Origin: Lottia gigantea | Lineage: Eukaryota; Mollusca; Gastropoda; Lottiidae | Direction: 5' to 3' | Length of the DNA stretch: 64,000 bases | Assembly: GCF_000327385.1 (NCBI RefSeq) | Contig: NW_008707123.1 | Location: 622,280-686,279 of the forward strand | Part shown: in pieces, positions 11,636-24,000 of the stretch | Position numbering within the stretch: position 1 is the stretch's first letter | Layout: every line of letters begins with the position of its first letter | Program-made: the position numbers and the translations under genes | Notes under the pieces: generated by a model | The model's database searches: none | Told to the model about the DNA's origin: nothing | Seen by the model: only the letters and a program-made list of their open reading frames with translations

Positions 11636-12124
11636 TAACCAAAATTGAAAAGGGTTGGAATTAATGAAGGTGGAGGGGGAGGAGGGGGAATCAATGAGGT
11701 GTAGATCAGACATCAGTGATTCCTGCGATTCCAACTTATTGTTTTATGACGTCACTATGCAGATTTTGTGATAGTGACATCATTAAACGCTTAGTTTTAG
11801 TGGAATTGCAGGAACCACAGACAACAATATTGTATCTTGTATATTCTTATAGTTTTAATATTATTATTATTAAGAACGTTTACATGTTTGAATTAGTTTA
11901 CCCTCACTCTTTTCAAGCTTGTTTATGAGTTGATTTGCCACATCTCCATATTGATATATCGTAAACAAGCTTGTAATGTTCTTAATAATAAACATTACTG
12001 TATATATACTTTGCCCAATACCTCTTATAATTATGTGCCTGAGGACCACGAGGGAAACACATCGAAACGTTGAATAAAACTTTAACCAGTGATTGTTCTT
12101 CTTTAAAGCTGTGTCTATATATTT
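11636..12124 (+). other. SLC22 3' flank with a nested fold-back
   Basis: Probable SLC22 3' UTR. TTATTATTAAGAAC near 11865 pairs with GTTCTTAATAATAA near 11977; within it CAAGCTTGTTTATG (about 11914) pairs with CGTAAACAAGCTTG (about 11950), making a two-tier hairpin. About 12035-12085 reads CCACGAGGGAAACACATCG then AAACGTTGAATAAAAC, which resembles the ends of Penelope-like elements; I treat this only as a possible fragment. Confidence 0.5.
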
Positions 12125-12640
12125 TATAATTTTAGTTGTTAAAATCATGTATTTTAATATTGTATCTTGTAATTTTCTAGAGGTGTACTGTCATGTTGAT
12201 AGTTTTAGTTGTTAAAATCATGTATTTTAATATTGTATCTTGTAATTTTCTAGAGGTGTACTGTCATGTTGATAGTTTTAGTTGTTAAAATCATGTATTT
12301 TAATATTGTATCTTGTAATTTCTAGAGGTCATGTTTATAATTTTAGTTGTTAAAATCATGTATTTTAATATTGTATCTTGTAATTTCTAGAGGTCATGTT
12401 TATAATTTTAGTTGTTAAAATCATGTATTTTAATATTGTATCTTGTAATTTCTAGAGGTCATGTTTATAATTTTAGTTGTTAAAATCATGTATTTTAATA
12501 TTGTATCTTGTAATTTCTAGAGGTCATGTTTATAATTTTAGTTGTTAAAATCATGTATTTTAATATTGTATCTTGTAATTTCTAGAGGTCATGTTTATAA
12601 TTTTAGTTGTTAAAATCTTGTATTTTAATATTGTATCTTT
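12125..12640 (+). repeat. 65-73-bp tandem repeat in left arm of inverted duplication
   Basis: Two 73-bp units are followed by about five 65-bp units, each opening with TTTTAGTTGTTAAAATCATG; 12341 to 12406 gives the 65-bp period. The corresponding part of the right arm (about 17215-17300) holds a single unit, so the array expanded on one side only. Confidence 0.9.
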
Positions 12641-13560
12641 TTAATTATTTATTTATTGTATGTTGATGTATTTTGAATCTGTTTCTGTGATTTGGACTGA
12701 CAGATATACCCGTTAATTAAGATAGAGGTAATGAAACTAAGATGAAACTGTTTGAATTTAACGTGAATCATTATTAGTTTATTCAATTCATTTTATAAGC
12801 CTTTTTGTATTTTTCATTGCATTCAACCCTGATAGTTTTAAATATTTTGTTTCATTTATTTTCTGTGGGATACTTCACCACTCAATCTGATTAAAATAAC
12901 TCTAGATATTTCTGAGGGCAACGACAGTATTCGTAATTAAAATACAGAGCTAGATATTTTGTTTCATTTATTTTCTGTGGGTTACTTCACCACTCAATCT
13001 GATTAAAATAGCTCTAGATATTTCTGAGGGCAACGGCAGTATTCGCAATTAAAATACAGAGCTAGATATTTTGTTTCTGGTTTTTCTGTGGGTTACTTCA
13101 CCACTCAATCTGATTAAAATACAGCCCTTGATATCTGGTTTCTGTATTTTCTGTGGGTAACAGCACTCTTTGTTATTAAAATACAGAGCTAGGAATTAAT
13201 GAAACAATATTATGAGTTGTATTTTATTCAGTTATTGTGTCTTGGTATGATTATTTTAAATGTACAATATTTCTGTCTAATCAATCAAATTATTTGTATG
13301 ATTTTTGTATTACAACTTTCTAGATAAAGTCAACTACATTCTGTTTATTCTTTGTTGTATGTGTCTATCTATTGTACAGTCTTCAATATGAATAAATTAT
13401 ATTAAAATATTCCATTGTTTTATATCGTTTAATGGGTTATTTGTCAGTCCAAATCCATAACAGTGAGCCCAGTTATTGCTTCTGTCCAGACAGGGATAAT
13501 TACTCCCAAAACACAGGGTTGTGAGGACAGTTGGAATACATCTCTATCTTCCAGGCATGT
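12641..13560 (+). repeat. Left arm of large inverted duplication
   Basis: Reverse-complement match to 16480-17215: shared blocks include TTATTGTATGTTGATG, GATTTGGACTGACAGATATA, AAAATACAGAGCTAG, GTGTCTTGGTATGATTATTT and TTTGTCAGTCCAAATCCAT. A unit of about 113 bp (GATATTTTGTTTC ... AATACAGAGCTA) is repeated here about three times. The core of the arm is bounded by GATTTGGACTGAC near 12690 and GTCAGTCCAAATC near 13446, itself an inverted pair. Confidence 0.85.
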
Positions 13561-15890
13561 TTTATTATTTCCTTCTAGAGGGACAAATGACTGGAAAATC
13601 AGATATATTTCAACTGGCATCTGATATAGATCAGCTCTCAGAAACTTCTTTATTGTGGTCTGAAATTACAGCAAGGTTATTTCCCTTTAATCATTGGTGC
13701 TAAAGATTAAAATGCATGTGCAGGCTTATATTTTGAAGGAAATATCACACTAGGAAATAGTGGAAGAATGAAAATAGGCTAGAAACAGAAAATGTAGTCT
13801 ATGATAAAGAAATTTGACAGAAATCTATCATTTAGTTTGGCTCCATGCCAATATTTAGTGTACCTTGACCTAGATGTCAGAGGTCAACATCACCTGTTTA
13901 CTATATTGAAGAGTTGTTTTGATAGGACAATATTCAACTTGTTTCTTCAAGCTAAATAAACTAAATAAATCTTTCTTGTGTCTTTTCTCTCTCTATCCAA
14001 CCCTCTAATATTGACTTTGTCTTTTAAAGGTCTAATTTTAAATAGAAATAAAAGAGCATAATTTTGACCAATCAGAAAACAGAGGTCAAATTACAACTGG
14101 ACAGAGATCAGCCTCTCTTTCACTTGGGTTGTTTCATATTTCTAGTTCACAGGGCTATTTTCAAGTGCTGTAGTGTAATTCTTACACCTATAGCACTGGT
14201 ATTTAGTCCAATAATGTGTCTTTACATAGAAATACAGAAAATAACCTCAAAACATGCAAAAAATGCATACTTTAGCAGAAATTGCTGAAAAACCAAAATA
14301 AAACATAGCTATCCCCCCTTGCCAAAATCCAGTGGAAAACCCCGTGTCCCACTTACTTGACCTTTTTGCACTAAATTTGACCCAGGTTTGACCTAGGGCG
14401 CGGGAAAATTTGAAAATCCAAAAGTTGCCATTTTGTTTTAAAAACAGCTCATACCTGTCCACCCCTATAAATCGAAATGGACTCTTCCAGGGTTATAATG
14501 GACTATTCCAGTTTTTGGTTTTAAACGGCTCGTCAGAAAATCCTTCCTGCACTACCCTTAAAACCCTAATGGACTCTTCGAAAACAACTTGGACTCTTCC
14601 ACTTTTTGGAAATGAGATTTTAACTCCATTTTCTTCCTATCCACCCTATAAAATTACAATGGACTCTTCCACCCCTTAAAATTTGAAATGGACTCTACCT
14701 AAAGCCCCTACTACACTACAATTATATTTACTAGTGTAAAAAATCCATTTATTGGTGATTCTAAGGCCCCTACTACACTGCAAATATATTTACTGATGTA
14801 AAAATCCATTTACTGGTGATTTAGGGATGTGTTTAGCCCACAGAAGACAGTTCTGTTTATAATGGCTATTTGTGTTGTTGTGTAATCATTCAATAAAAGC
14901 TGCTTCAATTTGTATATGTTTAAGTATTAGGATAGCCTTTAAATGGATGTTTCGGTAGGGAAATGCATTTCCTGTAGAAATAGGGAGACTGCATCTTTAA
15001 GACAATCATTGTACATGTATCTGCAAACAGCAACTGGTATTTAGCCTCAGAAATACCAAGGGATGTCAAATATCTTCTTCTCCTTTCATAGGGGGGGTGG
15101 TGATAAAGAAAAATTCAATATAATTAGTTTATTTTAAGTAAAAACAATACGAAAATCAATATTCGAAATTGGGTATCCCTTTTTCATTTGAACAGATCAT
15201 CTTCTTTCTCACGGTTTTAGTTTTTATCAGTATCATGATCTCATCCTGAAAGAATTAATCACAAAATAAAACTAACAAGTAAAGTGTGACAGGCTCATCA
15301 CTCTATCACTTAGTAACAATTTAATAACAATTTTAAAAAAGTCCTGAGAGTTGCACAGAATATGACAGAATCCTACGTGACAGCAACAATCAAGATTATC
15401 AAGCAACAATCACTATATTATTCTTGTCAGGGAACATCATGCCTTACAATAAGTCATTCTTAATCAGGTGACAGAGCAGGCCTGTGAGTCGACTCTCGAA
15501 AGCACTGGCCCCAGGATCAATTTCTTACCTTTAATGATTCGAATCCACAGCACCCAATCGCCTTGCAGTCGACCATCCAACTCATTACCGATTCTACCAC
15601 GTTATCAGGGAATACCATGCTATTCAATTGAGTCAATTTCTAGACATTAAAATGGCTGTAGAATGTTTATCCTCCAGTCAACACGCATGACAGTGCACGA
15701 TAAACTTGAATAAGTTGTTGTGCAACCTGCAGAACGTTAAAAGTAAACCATTTCTTCATATATTCGCTTTTACAGCCAAAAATCCAGAATATTTATGAAA
15801 AATCTGCTTGATGTCGGCCATGTTTGTTTACATCCAACAGTCTCGAACTAAAAGTCATAATTGGTTATCGACGTTTAAGTCTGGTTAATA
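13561..15890. other. Spacer of the inverted duplication, no gene seen
   Basis: No supported exon. Contains a cluster of AATGGACTCTTCCA-type short repeats (14465-14695), a 62-bp direct duplication (14700-14825) and AT-rich sequence. Short frames here show no recognisable protein. Confidence 0.5.
14700..14825 (+). repeat. 62-bp direct duplication
   Basis: Two adjacent copies of GCCCCTACTACACTRCAA ... TTTACTGGTGATT, about 90% alike. Confidence 0.8.
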
Positions 15891-15894
15891 AAAA

Positions 15895-15992
15895 TAATAA
15901 GTCACGTGTTTCCGGTTTAGGTCAATTCCGTTCATGCGCACTTAACTTTAGTCTCGAATATCAAACAAAACAAATGGAGTAATAAAAACAAA
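15895..15992 (+). promoter_or_regulatory. Housekeeping-type promoter before small ORF
   Basis: Within 100 bp upstream of the small ORF: an E-box CACGTG directly joined to TTTCCGG (ETS-like, about 15903-15914) and CATGCGCAC (about 15934), a half-site of NRF-1. ETS plus NRF-1 is a common pairing in TATA-less promoters of nuclear genes for mitochondria. Motif reading only. Confidence 0.4.
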
Positions 15993-16127
15993 ATGGCGGC
16001 TTTTTGTCAGAAGTTTCAACTGTACATCAGTTTAAAGAGGATAGGACTAAATCAAACCACTGTCATGGCAATATGGGGATTTGTTTACATTCATGCACGA
16101 TTCTACGAGGTCTACACCCAGTTTTGA
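15993..16127 (+). CDS. 44-aa small membrane protein candidate
   Basis: ATG in strong context (AACAAAATGGCG) opens a 45-codon frame ending in TGA. The product starts MAAFCQKFQLYISLKRIGL and has one hydrophobic stretch (TTVMAIWGFVYIHARFY) followed by a short polar tail ending VYTQF. The basic N-terminus and single membrane segment, with the ETS/NRF-1-like promoter, would suit a small inner-mitochondrial-membrane protein. I do not recognise it as a known family. A GCCATGTTTGTTTAC inverted pair (about 15814 and 16184) flanks it. It could instead be an exon of a larger gene or chance. It lies in the spacer of the inverted duplication. Confidence 0.35.
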   Translation: MAAFCQKFQLYISLKRIGLNQTTVMAIWGFVYIHARFYEVYTQF

Positions 16128-16479
16128 ACGGTTGCTGTGTCTTTTTTCAGCCAAAACTCTGAGTTCAAGGGCGATAGAGTGTCAAAACGTAAACAAACAT
16201 GGCGGCTTTATTGTTTACATTTATTAAAATGTAAAAAATACGTGAATTAAAGTCATTTCTTTATCAATTTTTGTGTTGATTTTCTAAAGAATATGTTAAA
16301 GTATGTCTCCTTTGCTTCAGTAAAGGATGTCAGTGCACTGGGAGGGCTACATAAGACTAAACATGAGGGTCTAACACCAGTGACAGTCCAACTAATATGT
16401 AATATGGGATGTTGTTGATGAATGTACCTAATAAGCATAATTATTGGAATTATTTTCCATGTCAGGACAGAAGCCTTAT

Positions 16480-17310
16480 GAAACTACGTATGGTCCTAAC
16501 ATGGAAATACATAGGAATGTAGTTCACAACCATTGGGCTTTTTTCATGTAAGAACCAAACGTTGTTTCTTGTGCACAGAAGCAATAACTGCATTAGCCGT
16601 CATGGATTTGGACTGACAAATAAATAACTTAAGGATATAAAACAATGAAATATTCTAACATAATTTATTCATATTGAAGATTATACAATAGATAAACACA
16701 TAAAACAAAGAATAAACAGAATTTAGGTGACTTTATCTAGAAAGTAGTAATACTAATAATTTGATTGATTAGACAAAAATATTGTAGATTTAAAATAATC
16801 ATACCAAGACACATTATCTGAATAAAATACAACTTATAATATTGTTTCATTAATTCCTAGCTCTGTATTTTAATAACAAAGAGTGCTGTTACCCACAGAA
16901 AAACCAGAAACAAAATATCTAGCTCTGTATTTTAATAACAAAGAGTGTTCTTTCGGCCATAAAAAATACAGAGACAATATATCTTGAGCTGTATTTCAAT
17001 CAGATTTAGTGGTGAAGTAACACACAGAAAACAAAGAAAACCAAATATGTAAAGCTGTGTCAGGGTTGACTGCAATTAAATAAACTAAAAATGATTATGT
17101 AAACTTTTCACAGTTTCATATTAGTTTTGTTACGTCTATCTTAATTTACGGGTATATCTGTCAGTCCAAATCACAGAAACAGATTCAAAATACATCAACA
17201 TACAATAAATAAATACAGAATAAATAACCTTGTACACCTAGGTATAATAATTTGAAATAATGAAAAACACAATTCTAACAACTAAAACTATAAACGAAAT
17301 ATTCTCACCG
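16480..17310 (-). repeat. Right arm of large inverted duplication
   Basis: Reverse complement of 12125-13560 at about 85-90% by eye, lacking the tandem expansions of the left arm. It runs from TTATTGCTTCTGTGC-type sequence near 16575 through GGATTTGGACTGACA (16599) to GTCAGTCCAAATC (about 17160) and a single TAGTTTTAGTTGTTAG unit near 17285. It forms the 3' flank of TTC32. Confidence 0.85.
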
Positions 17311-17735
17311 TAAAATAGTTCTTAATACAACAATTGTAGAGCGATATAGAAATATTAAAACAGAACCTAAAAAAACATATTGTTACTCAGAGTTTCACGC
17401 TATGCAATCTTCAGACAACCGACCTAGAATCCATTATTAGATACATTAAAATCTTATAAATTATACAGCTGAATTGTGTGAGTATCAGCACAAACTGTCT
17501 CTCAATTGACAGTGTTTGAGGAGGGTTGTAGCCCAATCAGTTAGACTGTTGTCAATTTCCTTGTAAAAGCAGGCTAACAAGACACACATACATACATAAT
17601 AGACATACATAAAATACAGAGCCCTCTATAGACGACTTGGTTAAGGTTTTACAGACCTTATGTCAAGGTCTCTGATTCGCTGTATTTGCTTGCATACAAT
17701 TAAATCAAATCACTGCATTCCATGATACAAGAAAG

Positions 17736-17795
17736 TTGGCAATTGTAGTCAAGGTATAAGACGAAGTACGTAATAGCTTGATATTATGAAGATGA
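17736..17795 (+). repeat. Dispersed 30-bp-motif element
   Basis: Single copy of the element GTAGTCAAGGTATAAGACGA ... CGTAATAGCTTGATATTATG. Other single copies lie at 4990-5066, 20575-20632, 31487-31570 (reverse), 50496-50546, 51385-51412, 52560-52615 and 56110-56160. Confidence 0.8.
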
Positions 17796-17835
17796 TACAC
17801 ATATGAAGTGACACTAAGAATTCCTGGCATCACTA

Positions 17836-18994
17836 TCAGGAAGTTCCTTTTTCCTTAATTCTATTAAAGTCTATCACAGATTGCTTCAGACACTTCTGAG
17901 CAGATTCAAAGTCTGCTTTTAGTTCCAAACAACTCTCCATATCTTCTATTGCTTCTTTATATCTACCTGAAAGTAAACCAAACTTTTTATTATATGTCCT
18001 TAAAACTTGTTGAAAAACAGAGCTTTATTAGTACAACTGGTACCAAGATGAATGAGACAGCTGAGAAGCAATATAAAGATAACTGGGGTGTGGCATAGGG
18101 ACAACAGTGAATGGATAGCTTCCATAGGTACAGTATAGTTCTATTGATAACTGACTTGCTGAACACAGATAGCTGAGGCACAGTACTCTAACAGCTAAGA
18201 TAGCTGAGGTACAGTGTACTGAGGAGCATTTCAGGTAGCTGAGGTACAGTACTCCTGAGGCACAAATAGCTGAGGTTCAGTGCATTGAAGAGCATTAGGC
18301 AGATAACTGGGGTACTGAGGTATCTTCAATGACTGACATTGATGCAAAAAAGCAAGAGTATACCAACCTAATCTGTAATGTATCAACCCTCTATTATAAT
18401 AACTGAAATATATCTTTGGGTCAAAGTTCAATCCATGTGTATAATCCTCTATAGCTCCATCAAAATCTACTGTCAGATATCTTAAAAAACCTCGATTATT
18501 GTATGCTAATGCTAGATGTTTCCTGAAATAAAAAAAGACCCAAATTTTAATAATCAGTTGGTAGATCAGTAAGAGGAAAACATTGCACTTTCCTGCAGAG
18601 GTGCAGTCCATTTTTGATCACTAGTTTTAAAGCATTATCACAAAAACAGGCCAAATTTGGCATAAATTTTGGTATATATATAAAGCTGAACCATTAATTA
18701 GTCCATCAAATTATTGCTGGATGTTCTACAATGTCCCCGTACCTCACACTGTACGTCGATGGGTAGGCTTAACGAACGGAGTTGTACGAAGAACTCAGAA
18801 GGGAAAAGCCTAGGTATTGTTATAATAAAAATTAAAGATAACCTTTCATTGTCAGTGAGGTTTTTGGGTCCAGAGTTGACTGTCTTAGTAATACTGTCGA
18901 TAAACCGAGTATATAACCCTAGTGCTTCTCCATTTTCACCACATTTTTCCAGTTTTTCTGCTTCAAAATAAATATTCAGCAAATCATCCGCCAT
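17836..18994 (-). CDS. TTC32: Tetratricopeptide repeat protein 32
   Basis: Three exons: 18994-18843, 18522-18368, 17966-17836, phases 2 and 1, giving 145 aa (human TTC32 is about 151). The N-terminal helix pair EAEKLEKCGENGEALGLY forms the first TPR. The signature block LALAYNNRGFLRYLTVDFDG and SYYNRGLIHYRLG matches the TTC32 core, and RYKEAIEDMESCLEL completes the last TPR. A small cytosolic TPR scaffold whose partners are poorly defined. The start is the first Met, with no in-frame upstream ATG seen. The gene converges on SLC22, and both 3' flanks share the inverted duplication. Confidence 0.9.
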
Positions 18995-19304
18995 ATTGAA
19001 TCATGGACCACCATTCTAACCTTCTCAAATGAAGAGTTCTTATCAAGAACGATAACAAAATAATCCAGACTACAGTAAATGCAGCTAATTTTGCCTTATG
19101 CAGACTGTGCCAATAGAAAAGTACTACAACAAAATCTAGTACACTATTTAAGGTGTAGGCAACTAGATAAATGAATATACTTATTCTAGTATACTCTACA
19201 AGTCCAACATTTCACATGTTCTTAGAGACAACAAAGCGTTCTGTGATTGAGAATATCTACTATACAGGCCTATTCCAGCCGTTTTCTTTGTCCTTTACTT
19301 AGTG

Positions 19305-19515
19305 AATATCTAAGGTCCTTTGATACTCGGTGAATCTCTGAGGCCCTTTGATACTTTGTGAATATATGAGACCCTTTGATACTTGGTGAATCTCTGAGGC
19401 CCTTTGATACTTGGTGAATATCTGAGTCCCTGGTTACTTGGTGAATATCTGAGACCCTTTGATACTTGGTGAATATTTGAGCCCCTTTGAGTCTCGGTGA
19501 ATATCTGGGACCCAT
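19305..19515 (-). repeat. 28-30-bp minisatellite
   Basis: About seven copies of TTTGATACTTGGTGAATATC plus a variable CTGAGGCCC segment. The minus-strand frame is a repeat artefact. Confidence 0.85.
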
Positions 19516-21041
19516 TGGTGGAAAAAAAAAAGAATACAGGAAAGCAAAACGATTTATTGATTGATAATTCAAGGAGAAAAATATAACTTTAAATTAAATA
19601 TCACAGAAATGGTCTCAACTGAGAGACTCAAAACAAAAAAGGCATAAATCTTAATAAAATATAACACTTTAGTTAGAGAAATAGCACTAGAACGATGTCA
19701 TAAGGGACACTGTCAGCCATAAGGGCACAATTCTTCTCATATATTGCCTTCTAGAAGAGAGCACCAGCTGCCAACAGAGTGCCTCACAGGGTTCCTTGTC
19801 ACCTAGAATTTATAAATGGTCTTAATAATCTCATAAAAAAGAAATGCAAGAATATGTGGCATCACATGACAGTGCTCTGAGGTAAAATAGCTACACCCCT
19901 TCTCGAAAAAGGAAAAGTTACAGAACTGATATAAAAATATAACAGAACATTGTCAAATTTAAATGCATTAAAAAACAGTTACCCTTTAGACCGATAAAAA
20001 TGAGCAAATTTGTAAGTAAAATTGTACAATGGTACAAAAAAAAAAATCAATAGAATGATTAAACTAAAACAAAAACATCTTTAAGTATGGACTGAATTTC
20101 TCCTTAAACTAATAGAGTTTATTCCACCAATATGTCAATTTCTTGAAAATGAGATTTAAACAAAAAATTGAGCTTCATCAGTTGATATGATATGGTTTAA
20201 TTAAATGTTTGATTTTAAAAAATAATCAAAATTTCCTGAATAATAATATCACAGCCTGATCGCCTTAAAAACAGTGCCCTAAAAATCAGCAAAAGTATCA
20301 TAACCAACACCTATACGTCTAAAAACATAGACTATAAAATAATATAATAATATAAAATCAAGCTAGTACAAACTTCCTCTTTAACCTTGACTGCAATAGC
20401 CACCTTTTGTATGTAACAGAAGAACAATTTGATTGGATTGTATGCTAGCAAATACCACCAATCAGAAGTCTTAACAGAAAGTCTGTAAACAGTAAGCCAT
20501 AATGTTTCCAATCTTTCTGTCAACGGCTCTGATTGGCTGTAATTTCTAGTGTACAATCCAATTAATCTGTGATATTGCAGTCAATGTATAAAACAAAGTT
20601 GGTAATAGATTGACATTGTGAAGATACCCTATTCACTAAGTACATCATAACAACATAATAACAAGATCACTGTACATATACTATCACAGAATAACAATTA
20701 GCATGAGGAATTTAACCCTGAAAATTCCAATAGTTTTCGGCATAGGATTGGACAAATGTATTCGATATTGCGCTTGTTTTTTTTAAGGAATTATAACGAG
20801 GTTTTCTGAACGTTTATGTGTATTGGCGCCATTTATAGCTTGTATTCGCATCATTCTAATTTTCCATCAGATGTCTGTTATTCCTGTAATTATGAAATGC
20901 TTAACAGCATATGCTTATTATTGGCAGACACTTTTGAAATGAGGCCATAAAAGGTTTAACTGTATTGAAAATGCAAGAGAACACAGAACACAAACATAAA
21001 AAGTTTAGAGAACCTCTTTACAATCTCTTTAAATGAGATCA
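19516..21041. other. Intergenic between TTC32 and ARM-TIR-SAM gene
   Basis: No supported exon; AT-rich, probably includes the 3' UTR of the ARM-TIR-SAM gene. One copy of the dispersed 30-bp-motif element near 20575-20632. Confidence 0.5.
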
Positions 21042-24000
21042 CTATACTGTGAGATCGTGGATAGCTTCAGTGAAGTCCACCATGGCACCAAGTTGTGTTA
21101 CTCCTAATTTTCCTTCAACTGTATGGTAAAAAAATTCTGGAGCCTGAAAATATCAAAAATATTGAATGAATGCATGAATGAATAAATGAATGAATGCTTG
21201 GATAAATGGATGGATGAATGAAATTAGTGGAATGCTTAGAATTGATGGATAGGAGGGGATGTGAACGAATGAACGCTTGAAGCAATTAAGTTAATCAATG
21301 AATGAATGAATGAATTGATGGATAAGATGGGATGGGAATGAATGAACGCTTGAAGCAAGTGAGTGAATGAATGAACGCTTGAAGCAAGTGAGTGAATGAA
21401 TGAACGCTTGAAGCAAGTGAGTGAATGAATGAATGAATAAAATAAATTAAAGATTACCTCTTCTCGAAGATTCCGTAAAAAGACAATTTCTCTTCCTGAT
21501 AATTTACTTAACTTGGCATTCCTGAAATAATTTAAAACACATTTTAATGTCAGCATTGATACAACCGTACAAACCTAGGCTGACAACAGGAGACAACAGG
21601 AGACAACAGAATGACTGGGTACACAATAGAACTACCATAGTGGATTATTCTCTAGAATATAACCCAGAATACTCCCTTACAATTACTTACCCATTTAAAT
21701 TATGTTTTTTCAACCAAGTACCAACTTGCTGTGACGTCCATTTCTTAACCTTTTCATCTTCTTCTGTTGGTTTTTGTGGGCTTGAATACAGCTTCACAGC
21801 TCTCTGAAAAAGAAGACAAGATACTATAGGATGTTGTTCAAAGCTGAATTTCGTCAGTGATTATTTTTGGCTGCTACCAATATATCACCAATATGTTGCT
21901 ATGAACTTTGGGTTTCGTTCTGCAGCTTGGATCGTAAGTACTTGGTCCTAGCCATAACAGTAATTTTAACAATAGCTATTCATATACATAAAAATCAGAA
22001 GGCTCACCTGTCTCTGTATGGGAGGGCCTTCAACCTCATCCATAGCTGGGGGTGGGGCCATGACATCCTTACCCCCTGGGCCAGCACTGTCCCCACCCAC
22101 ACTTTGAGGATCATAAATCTGCATCACAGCCTTGATCAGTCCATCCATTCTTGATTCAAAACTGTACTTTCCACTAAAATCATAGAATAATTTAGCTCCT
22201 AAAATAAATCCCAGCCATCCATCAGGACGGTAACCCCTCTCCATTATTAGAGGTATGATTGGTCGACGTAACTGGAAGGCATATTCGGCTTCTGAAATGA
22301 CAGATTACAACATGTCAATCAAATATGTGAAAACCTGGTGTATATATAAAATGTCTGGGGGGGAGCAAAAAAGGGGAGGTGTCTCTCACAGAGGCAAGGC
22401 TCGAAGGGCCAGAGGTTCCCAGAAGTCAACTGATTTCAGATAACCTGAGATGAAAGTTTAGCATTTAGAGGGCTTAAGTTTTACTTCATGATAAGACCGT
22501 ACCACCTAAATACACCATTGGTTGAAGAAATGTCAATCAAAAGAGTCACAAAAATGCCTGACCTGCTCTGCAATTGGGACTGTCCTTGTATTTCTGGGAC
22601 ATGCAACAGATGACCACTTTAGCGCCCTCTATCGCGTTAGCCATGGCTTGTAAGGTGCTGCCCTCCATATTGTCGATATCCATCCACACTATTCGCTTTT
22701 CTTTACGCAGTTCACTGCTAACTTGCTTCAAAATATTCTGATGACCCCATTGGTAGCTGATCATCACATGACCTTGATCTTCAGCATCTGAACTCTCGTT
22801 CTTTTTTAAGTTGGTTTTTTCCCTTTCTAATTTCTCTTGGAAATTTTTCACTAGAAGAATAAAAATATTATTACAAAGAGAACCTTTCCTACCGAGAAAG
22901 GTAGCTCGAAAGTAACCAGGGAGCATGAGCTGAGGAATTCACCATGACCGAGACCACCATGATTCACTCCCTGAGCCCCGCAAAAATCCAAAAGACTATA
23001 CTCACCCAGATGTTTGAATTTGTTATTCACTTTTAAAACATTTCGCAGAGTCCAGAGTATACCATTACATAGTTTTTTAACATTTCCCTCTGTTGTTCTC
23101 CGTAATTTATCAATGGTTTCTATCAAGTTGGGTTCAGCCACCATCTTCGGTTGGTTTTCTTCATCGAAAGCCAACACCCACAGGGCCTCGATAGATTCTG
23201 AAAGAGAGAAATGAAATGGAGATTTAAATGGATAGTGAAAAGGATTCCAGTTCTGAAGAGCACCCATCTGAGATAGTTTGTAAAATACTAAAATAGCAAA
23301 GGTTAATACTCAAATAGCAAAGGTTGATACTCAAATAGCAAAGGTTGATACTCAAATAGCAAAGGTTGATACTCAAATAGCAAAGGTCAAAGGTTACCTT
23401 CCTGCTCAATCTTGATGTTCGATGTAGTCAAGGCTAACAGCAAGGGGAGGGCACCCAATGTAACTAACAGTTTCTTGTTACCATCATTCCTTGCTAATCT
23501 TCCCACAGCTGTAATATAAATTTACCATGATTCCAGTCGAGGAGACAAGAAGTCAAGAGGTCCTACCAAGGACCAGCTGACAGACAAGATCCTTGTGAAC
23601 CACAGTGAACCCTAGTAAAATATAGTTGTTTCTTTCTTTAAATGTCTGGCCAGTTTAACTTTATTTTTAACTGGTAGCTTTAGAAATACTACAAGTTTTT
23701 GAAAATGAAATAATAAAACCAAATGACTTACTCCTGCCGAGTTCTGCGGCCGACCAACCAGCGTCTCTACGATCAGATCTTACACTGGCATTACCTAATT
23801 TTAACAACAGAAACTTGATACTGCCTTCGTTTGTTTGTAAAAGATGACATTCCTCCTCGTTAAGGATATCAGCCAGCGTTGCCAGAGCAGATAAAGTATA
23901 CATTCCACTTTGAGATTCTAAATAAGGTGCTATAGCTTTGACATAATCATATTTACGTAACATATTAACATTTTCAGGCAGTATCGCCAGATTATGTGCT

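Noticed and set aside
12030-12085. GAAACACATCGAAACGTTGAAT-like end resembling a Penelope-like element or a third hammerhead
   Set aside because: The hammerhead core is not recognisable and no reverse transcriptase or GIY-YIG sequence was seen nearby; kept only as a low-confidence remark.
13521-14679. Several 60-89-codon frames in the spacer of the inverted duplication
   Set aside because: No homologous features and partly built of AATGGACTCTTCC-type short repeats.
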